In this document: one piece after another, positions 6,939-10,852 of the stretch
Numbering within the stretch: the stretch's first letter is position 1
Layout of the letters: every line of letters begins with the position of its first letter
Source: Gammaproteobacteria bacterium
Lineage (GTDB): Bacteria; Pseudomonadota; Gammaproteobacteria; HK1
Assembly (NCBI GenBank): GCA_022822245.1
Contig: JAJECB010000533.1
Coordinates: 1-10,852 of the forward strand
DNA length: 10,852 bases
Direction: 5' to 3'
Position numbers and translations under genes: made by a program
The notes under the pieces: model-generated
What the model was told of the DNA's origin: nothing
The model's input: only the letters and a program-made list of their open reading frames with translations
Databases searched by the model: none

Positions 6939-6964
6939 GTCGGATATGCGACGCGCAATCCGAC
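6939..6964 (+). repeat. Hairpin with 11-bp stem and ACG loop
   Basis: GTCGGAT (6939-6945) pairs with ATCCGAC (6958-6964), and TGCG (6947-6950) pairs with CGCA (6954-6957). The only interruption is one bulged A at 6946, and the loop is ACG. Stem quality is well above what short chance repeats give. It lies 165 bases before the amidase start. Confidence 0.5.
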
Positions 6965-7001
6965 AACAGGACATTGGTGCAATGGCGGTAAAGCCATGAC
7001 G

Positions 7002-7044
7002 GCGGTCTCGAAATATCCTCAGAAATGAGGATATCGAAGACCGC
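7002..7044 (+). repeat. Long hairpin with GAAA tetraloop upstream of the amidase
   Basis: ATATCCTCA (7013-7021) pairs perfectly with TGAGGATAT (7026-7034) around a GAAA loop, a GNRA-type tetraloop. The stem continues through a small internal bulge to GCGGTCT (7002-7008) with AGACCGC (7038-7044). The upper stem is AT-richer than the surrounding DNA. It lies 85 bases before the amidase GTG. No T-run follows, so it is not an intrinsic terminator; a leader element, mRNA-stabilising structure or dispersed repeat are all possible. Confidence 0.5.
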
Positions 7045-7128
7045 GTTCCCGCTCCCACAATCGAACCGGGGGCCGTGCCTCTGAACGAAGTCGGCCCCCC
7101 GATGCACCGCGACGGGGAGGACGGGAGC

Positions 7129-8583
7129 GTGCGGGACACCGACCTCATCGAGTTGACCGTGGCGGAAGCCGCGGCCGCGCTTCGCGAGCGGGCGTGCTCG
7201 TGCCGCGAGTACGTCGAGGCGCTCATCGCGCGCGCGGAGGCGATGGCCGGGCTCAACGCCTTCGTCTCGCACGACTGGGGCGCGCTGCTCGCGGCGGCAC
7301 GGGCCGTGGACGGCGGAGCCGGCGCCCGCGGTCCGCTCGCCGGCGTGCCGCTCGCCCTCAAGGACAACATCGCGACAACCACCCTCACGACGAGCGGCGC
7401 CACCGGCGCCCTCGCAGGTCTGGTCGCGCCGCGCAACGCGCCGGTCGCGGAGGCCCTCTTCGAGGCGGGCGCGCTCCTCGGGGCCAAGGCGAACATGCAC
7501 GAGCTCGCCTTCGGGATCACGAACAACAACGCGGTCACCGGCCCCGCCCGCAACCCCTGGGACCCGGCGATGATCCCGGGCGGCTCGAGCGGCGGGACCG
7601 CCGTCGCGGTCGCGGCGCGAATGATGCCGGGCGGGCTCGGGACCGACACGGGCGGCTCCGTCCGCCTGCCGGCGGCCCTCTGCGGGCTTGCCGGCTTCCG
7701 CCCGAGCGTCGGGCGCTATTCCGGGGCCGGGATCATTCCCATCTCCCACACCCGGGACACCGCCGGCCCCATCACCCGCACCGTCGCCGACCTCCGGCTC
7801 CTCGACGCGGTGATGGCAGGCACCGGCGCGGGCACGGCCCGCCCCGGCGGTGCCGGCCGCGCCGGGTCCGATCCGGCTCCGGCTCCGGCCCTCGACGGCC
7901 TCCGCCTCGGCGTCCCGCGCGCCGCCTTCTTCACGGACCTTGAACCCGAGGTCGCGGCGGAGGCGGGCCGGGTCCTCGATCTCCTCTCCGTTCTCGGGGT
8001 GGAGCTCGTCGAGGCGGACATCCCGGAAGTCTCGGAGCTCAACGCGGCGGTCGGGTTCCCCATCGCCCTCCACGAGTTCGTCCGCGACCTCCCGCGCCAT
8101 CTCGCCGAGAACGGCCTCGCCCTGTCGCTCGAGGACGTGCTCGACGGCATCGGGAGCCCCGACGTGAGGGCAATCGTCGCCTCACAGCTCGGCCCGGACG
8201 CGATGCCCGAGGCGGTGTACCGGAAGGCGCTTGACGTCGATCGCCCCCGCCTCCAGCGCGCCTTTGCGGACTACTTCGCGGAGCACGCCGTCGAGGCGGC
8301 GATCTTCCCCACGTCGCCGGTATCGGCCCGTCCCATCGGGGACGACGAGACCATCGAGCTCGGCGGCGAGCGGGTCCCGACCTTCCCGACCTTCATCCGC
8401 AACACCGACCCGGGCAGCAACGCCGGCATCCCCGGCCTGAGCCTCCCGACCGGACTCACCTCGACCGGCTTGCCCATAGGGATGGAGCTTGACGGGCCGG
8501 TCGGGTCGGACCTGCGGCTCCTCGCCGTCGGGGCCGCCGTCGAGGAGGCCGTCGGGTTCGACGCGCGGCCGGACTGCGCCTGA
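7129..8583 (+). CDS. Amidase signature family hydrolase (indoleacetamide hydrolase-like)
   Basis: The protein (484 residues from this start) is a complete amidase-signature enzyme that hydrolyses an amide to a carboxylate and ammonia in the cytosol. The Ser-cisSer-Lys triad is visible: K78 in LALKDNI, S153 in GGSSGGTA and nucleophile S177 in GTDTGGSVRLPAA; the 24-residue gap between the two serines is that of the family. Similar sequences are often named indoleacetamide hydrolase or aspartyl/glutamyl-tRNA amidotransferase A-like; the substrate cannot be read. An alanine/proline/glycine-rich linker lies around residues 245-270. The GTG at 7129 is chosen for its strong GGGGAGG eight bases upstream; an ATG at 7102 and a GTG at 7075 are in frame with poorer sites. 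It is first in an operon with the binding protein and permease, which suggests it acts on the imported compound. Confidence 0.9.
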   Translation: MRDTDLIELTVAEAAAALRERACSCREYVEALIARAEAMAGLNAFVSHDWGALLAAARAVDGGAGARGPLAGVPLALKDNIATTTLTTSGATGALAGLVAPRNAPVAEALFEAGALLGAKANMHELAFGITNNNAVTGPARNPWDPAMIPGGSSGGTAVAVAARMMPGGLGTDTGGSVRLPAALCGLAGFRPSVGRYSGAGIIPISHTRDTAGPITRTVADLRLLDAVMAGTGAGTARPGGAGRAGSDPAPAPALDGLRLGVPRAAFFTDLEPEVAAEAGRVLDLLSVLGVELVEADIPEVSELNAAVGFPIALHEFVRDLPRHLAENGLALSLEDVLDGIGSPDVRAIVASQLGPDAMPEAVYRKALDVDRPRLQRAFADYFAEHAVEAAIFPTSPVSARPIGDDETIELGGERVPTFPTFIRNTDPGSNAGIPGLSLPTGLTSTGLPIGMELDGPVGSDLRLLAVGAAVEEAVGFDARPDCA

Positions 8584-8586
8584 GCC

Positions 8587-8634
8587 CGCGCCCAAGCACG
8601 CGCCGGTTCCCGCGCCCGCTCCCACGCCCGTTCC
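8587..8634. repeat. Four degenerate 12-bp tandem repeats after the amidase gene
   Basis: Four consecutive 12-mers are visible: CGCGCCCAAGCA, CGCGCCGGTTCC, CGCGCCCGCTCC and CACGCCCGTTCC. They start three bases after the amidase stop and fill most of the 77-base gap before the binding-protein gene. The array may come from slippage. No role is evident; it keeps a spacer between the amidase stop and the ribosome-binding site at 8648. Confidence 0.5.
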
Positions 8635-8660
8635 GTACCACCACTATGGAGGAACACGAC

Positions 8661-9827
8661 ATGAACCGAAGAGAAGTGCTGAAGACCTCCATCGCCGCCG
8701 CCGCGCTCGCCGCCGCGGCGCCGCGCCTGCTCGCCCCGTCCGCCCGTGCCGCGGACCCGCTCAAGGTCGGGGTGCTGATTCCGATCTCGGGGCCGGCCGG
8801 CCTGTTCGGCCCCTCGTCCCGGAACTGCACCGAGCTTGCGGTCGAGGAGATCAACGCCGCGGGCGGGATCCTCGGGCGGACTGTCGAGCCGGTGTTCGCG
8901 GACGTGGGCGGCCCGCCCGCCGATGCCACCAAGGCGGCCCTCAAGCTGTGGAAGGGCGAGGGGGTCGAGGCGTTCATCGGCATGCACGACAGCGCCGTCC
9001 GCGGCGCCCTGACGAACCTCTTCAAGGGGCAGGTGCCCTACGTCTACACCCCGGTCTACGAAGGCGGGGAGTGCTCGGCGGGAACGTACGTGCTCGGCGA
9101 GACCCCGAGCCAGCAGCTCGAGCCCGTCGTTCCGTGGATCGCCGCCAACCGGGGCGCGAGCCGGTGGTACCTCATCGGCAACGACTACAACTGGCCGCGC
9201 GACACCAACGCGGCGGCCAAGGGCTACATCGCCGCGTCGGGGGGCTCCGTCGTCGGCGAGGAGTACCTGCCGTTCACCGCCGACAACTTCGACTCGAATC
9301 TCGCGAAGATCCGGGAGACGGAGGCCGACGCGGTCCTCATCACCCTCGTCGGCGGCGCCTCCGTCGGCTTCAACCGGGCGTTCGCGAGCTTCGGCCTCGC
9401 GAGCCGGGCGCTTCGCCTCGGGACCCTGATCGAGGAGAACACCCTCGCCGGAATCGGGGCGGAGAGCTCGGCGAACCTCTATTCGTCGGCCGGCTACTTC
9501 GCGAGCATCGACACCCCGGCCGCGAATGCCTTCGCGGAGACCTACGCGGCCGCGTTCGGCGCCGATGCGCCGCTCCTCAACACCCTCGGCGAATCCTGCT
9601 ACGAGGGGATCAAGCTGCTCGCCGCCCTCGCCGAACGGGCCGGATCGCTCGCCCCGCCCGAGATGGACGCGGCGGCGGACGGGACGAGCTACGAGGGACC
9701 GCGCGGCCGGGCAACGATGCAGGACCGGCACGTCTCCCGGGACATCTACCTCGCGGAGGCGGCGGGGGCGGAGTTCCGGGTCATCGAAACCTTCGCGAAC
9801 GTCGGGGCCGGGAACAACTGCGGCTGA
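8661..9827 (+). CDS. ABC transporter periplasmic substrate-binding protein with Tat signal (urea/short-chain amide or branched-chain amino acid type)
   Basis: This 388-residue protein starts with a twin-arginine signal (NRREVLKTS, then an alanine-rich core) and a likely cleavage after ARA at residue 30, so it is exported folded to the periplasm. The mature part is a type I periplasmic-binding fold of the leucine/amide group: KVGVLIPISGPAGLFG, ELAVEEINAAGGILGR, YLIGNDYNWPRDTNAAAKGY and LPFTADNFDSNLAKI. The NDYNWPR segment is like that of urea and short-chain amide binding proteins (UrtA/AmiC/FmdD group) rather than classical LivJ. The ATG at 8661 has GGAGG eight bases upstream and begins the Tat motif; an in-frame ATG 15 bases earlier overlaps that site. 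It sits between the amidase and a LivH-type permease, so it likely binds an amide or related compound for uptake. Confidence 0.9.
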   Translation: MNRREVLKTSIAAAALAAAAPRLLAPSARAADPLKVGVLIPISGPAGLFGPSSRNCTELAVEEINAAGGILGRTVEPVFADVGGPPADATKAALKLWKGEGVEAFIGMHDSAVRGALTNLFKGQVPYVYTPVYEGGECSAGTYVLGETPSQQLEPVVPWIAANRGASRWYLIGNDYNWPRDTNAAAKGYIAASGGSVVGEEYLPFTADNFDSNLAKIRETEADAVLITLVGGASVGFNRAFASFGLASRALRLGTLIEENTLAGIGAESSANLYSSAGYFASIDTPAANAFAETYAAAFGADAPLLNTLGESCYEGIKLLAALAERAGSLAPPEMDAAADGTSYEGPRGRATMQDRHVSRDIYLAEAAGAEFRVIETFANVGAGNNCG

Positions 9828-9849
9828 GCACGGCGTGTGCCCGCCGAGG

Positions 9850-9910
9850 GCGGAATCTGGGGTCAGAGTGGGTGTTCGGAGCCGAAAACCCACCCTGACC
9901 CCGATTCTGC
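9850..9910. repeat. 61-nt imperfect palindrome between binding protein and permease
   Basis: The left arm has GCGGAATC, GGGGTCAG, GTGGGT and TTCGG; the right arm has CCGAA, ACCCAC, CTGACCCC and GATTCTGC. Arms pair over about 27 positions with one bulged T, two mismatches and one G-T pair. No T-run follows, so it is not an intrinsic terminator. The GGGGTCAG...CTGACCCC core looks like short palindromic (REP-like) repeats dispersed in some bacterial genomes, but only one copy is in this window. As RNA it would form a strong hairpin within the transporter mRNA and could raise the level of the binding-protein message over the permease message. Confidence 0.75.
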
Positions 9911-9973
9911 GTCGTGCGTGATAGCGGTTGGGCAGGACGCACGAATGCGGGCTCGGCCCCGTCTGGGAGGCGC

Positions 9974-10825
9974 GTGGAGCTTCTCGGCACGTACGCTCTG
10001 AACTACCTCTACATCACCGCGATCCTCGGGCTCGTGGTCCTGGGGCTCGCGGTGGTGTTCGGCCTGCTCGGCGTCATGAACATGGCCCATGGCGAGTTCG
10101 TGATGCTGGGCGCGTACAGCGCGGTGGTGGTGCAGGCGGCGGGCCTGCCGCTCCTCGTCTCCATTCCCCTCGCCATCGCGGTCTCGGCCGCGGTCGGCGC
10201 CCTCCTCGAATGGCTCGTCATCCGCCATCTCTACCGCCGGCCGTTCGACACCTTCCTCGCCACCTGGGGGCTCGCGGTCCTCCTCCGGGAGGCGATCGAG
10301 GCGCTCTTCGGCCGCGAGTACCGGAGCGTCGACCAGTTGCTTCCCGGCACCGTCGCTCTCGCCGGCATCGAGTACCCGGTCTACCGGCTCGTCCTCCTCG
10401 GCTTCGTCGTCGCCGGGTTCGCGGTCCTGATGCTCTGGTACCGGCGGAGCAACACCGGCGCGCGCATCAAGGCGATGGTGGCCAACCCGCCGCTCGCCGC
10501 GGCGGTCGGGATCGATACCGCCCGCCTCGCCCGCTGGACCTTCGTCTTCGGGGTCTCGACGGCCGGGCTCGCGGGCGCGCTCCTCGCGCCGCTGGTCCGG
10601 GTCGAGCCCTACATGGGACTCGACTACCTGCTCTCGTCGTTCTTCATCCTCGTCGTCGGCGGCCTTGGCACCCTCGAAGGCATGCTCATCGGCTCGGCCG
10701 CGATCAGCGGCACCGACACCGTGGTCTCCGCCGTCCTCGACAAGACGGCGGGCTACATCAGCGTGCTCGCGGTCTCCATCGCGTTCCTCTGGCTCCGGCC
10801 CCATGGGCTCTGGTCGCGGCGCTAG
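9974..10825 (+). CDS. Branched-chain amino acid/amide ABC transporter permease (LivH type)
   Basis: This 283-residue protein has about eight membrane segments and the LivH hallmarks: GLLGVMNMAHGEFVMLGAY (30-48), the cytoplasmic coupling region NTGARIKAMVANPPLAAAVG around 160-179, and the C-terminal LRPHGLW. It would form half of the inner-membrane channel with a LivM-type partner. The GTG at 9974 gives the usual family N-terminus; GGGAGG lies only three bases before it, an unusually short spacing, and longer in-frame versions add a polar, non-family tail. It follows the binding protein after a 146-base gap containing the long palindrome. The second permease and the two ATPases are expected beyond the right edge. 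The last 27 bases of the window contain no recognisable start. Confidence 0.9.
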   Translation: MELLGTYALNYLYITAILGLVVLGLAVVFGLLGVMNMAHGEFVMLGAYSAVVVQAAGLPLLVSIPLAIAVSAAVGALLEWLVIRHLYRRPFDTFLATWGLAVLLREAIEALFGREYRSVDQLLPGTVALAGIEYPVYRLVLLGFVVAGFAVLMLWYRRSNTGARIKAMVANPPLAAAVGIDTARLARWTFVFGVSTAGLAGALLAPLVRVEPYMGLDYLLSSFFILVVGGLGTLEGMLIGSAAISGTDTVVSAVLDKTAGYISVLAVSIAFLWLRPHGLWSRR

Positions 10826-10852
10826 CCCGGGTGCCGGCCGCGGCCCTGGCCC

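Larger units (their letters stand above)
6767..7128. promoter_or_regulatory. Divergent intergenic region with a series of hairpins
   Basis: This 362-bp gap separates the minus-strand uronate dehydrogenase-like gene from the plus-strand amidase operon, so promoters for both should lie here. I could not pick convincing -35/-10 boxes. Bases ~6880-7044 hold four possible hairpins: 6882-6912 (AGGTCGGG/CCCGATCT, one G-U pair), 6939-6964, 6982-6997 (ATGGC/GCCAT) and 7002-7044. The first two begin with related sequence (AGGTCGGGTTATGC and AGGTCGGATATGC, 56 bases apart). They could form a structured leader for the amidase mRNA, or be operator sites or short dispersed repeats. No known riboswitch consensus was recognised. 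Confidence 0.45.

Noticed and set aside
6966..6990. NtrC or sigma-54 site around TTGGTGCAAT
   Set aside because: Only one half of an NtrC-like site (TGGTGCA) is present, and GG and GC are separated by eight bases rather than the ten of a -24/-12 promoter.
6939..7044. Guanidine-II (mini-ykkC) riboswitch
   Set aside because: Tandem hairpins before an amide/urea-type transporter suggested it, but the loops are ACG (followed by C) and GAAA rather than the required ACGR tetraloops on both hairpins.
9850..9910. Rho-independent terminator after the binding-protein gene
   Set aside because: The stem is strong, but no T-run follows on either strand and the operon appears to continue into the permease.
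1..10852. CRISPR array, tRNA, rRNA or transposase gene
   Set aside because: No regularly spaced identical repeats, no tRNA cloverleaf and no transposase or integrase motifs were seen on either strand.

Overview
The window is high-GC bacterial chromosome (coding DNA looks about 70% GC, with strong C/G third positions and frequent CTC leucine codons). It carries ordinary metabolic genes of the kind found in heterotrophic Proteobacteria: a Tat-exported amide/amino-acid binding protein with a LivH-type permease, an amidase, an NnrU protein, a hydantoinase B and a two-component monooxygenase. An alphaproteobacterium is my best guess from gene content, but no rRNA or other marker is present to prove it. 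The first ~195 bases are much more AT-rich than the rest and hold no recognisable gene.

Layout from left to right. (1) 1-342: no gene; an AT-rich left part with small inverted repeats. (2) 343-1374, minus strand: a D-lyxose isomerase-like cupin, preceded by a HicB antitoxin-like gene whose HicA toxin partner survives only as an 18-codon stub. (3) 1450-4705, plus strand: a hydantoinase B (HyuB) subunit and an HpaB-type flavin-dependent monooxygenase. Their usual partners HyuA and HpaC are not in the window. (4) 4832-5227, plus: a zinc-type alcohol dehydrogenase/quinone oxidoreductase reduced to its N-terminal part joined in frame to its last ~33 residues, so almost certainly a pseudogene. (5) 5326-6766, minus: a uronate dehydrogenase-like SDR followed by an NnrU membrane protein, probably one transcript. 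(6) 6767-7128: a 362-bp divergent intergenic region with several hairpins. (7) 7129-10825, plus: amidase, Tat-exported substrate-binding protein and LivH-type permease, the start of an amide uptake and hydrolysis operon that runs off the right edge. A 61-nt imperfect palindrome separates the binding protein from the permease.

How the genes may work together: the right-hand block is a coherent unit in which an ABC transporter would import an amide-like or amino-acid-like compound and the amidase would release ammonia and a carboxylate. The HyuB and HpaB genes could act on a cyclic amide or an aromatic compound, but this is inference. The lyxose isomerase and the uronate dehydrogenase-like enzyme point to sugar and uronic-acid use. 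I do not see a convincing new defence or mobile system. The most unusual items are two decayed genes (the hicA stub and the internally deleted dehydrogenase), the hairpin-rich leader before the amidase, and the palindrome inside the transporter operon.
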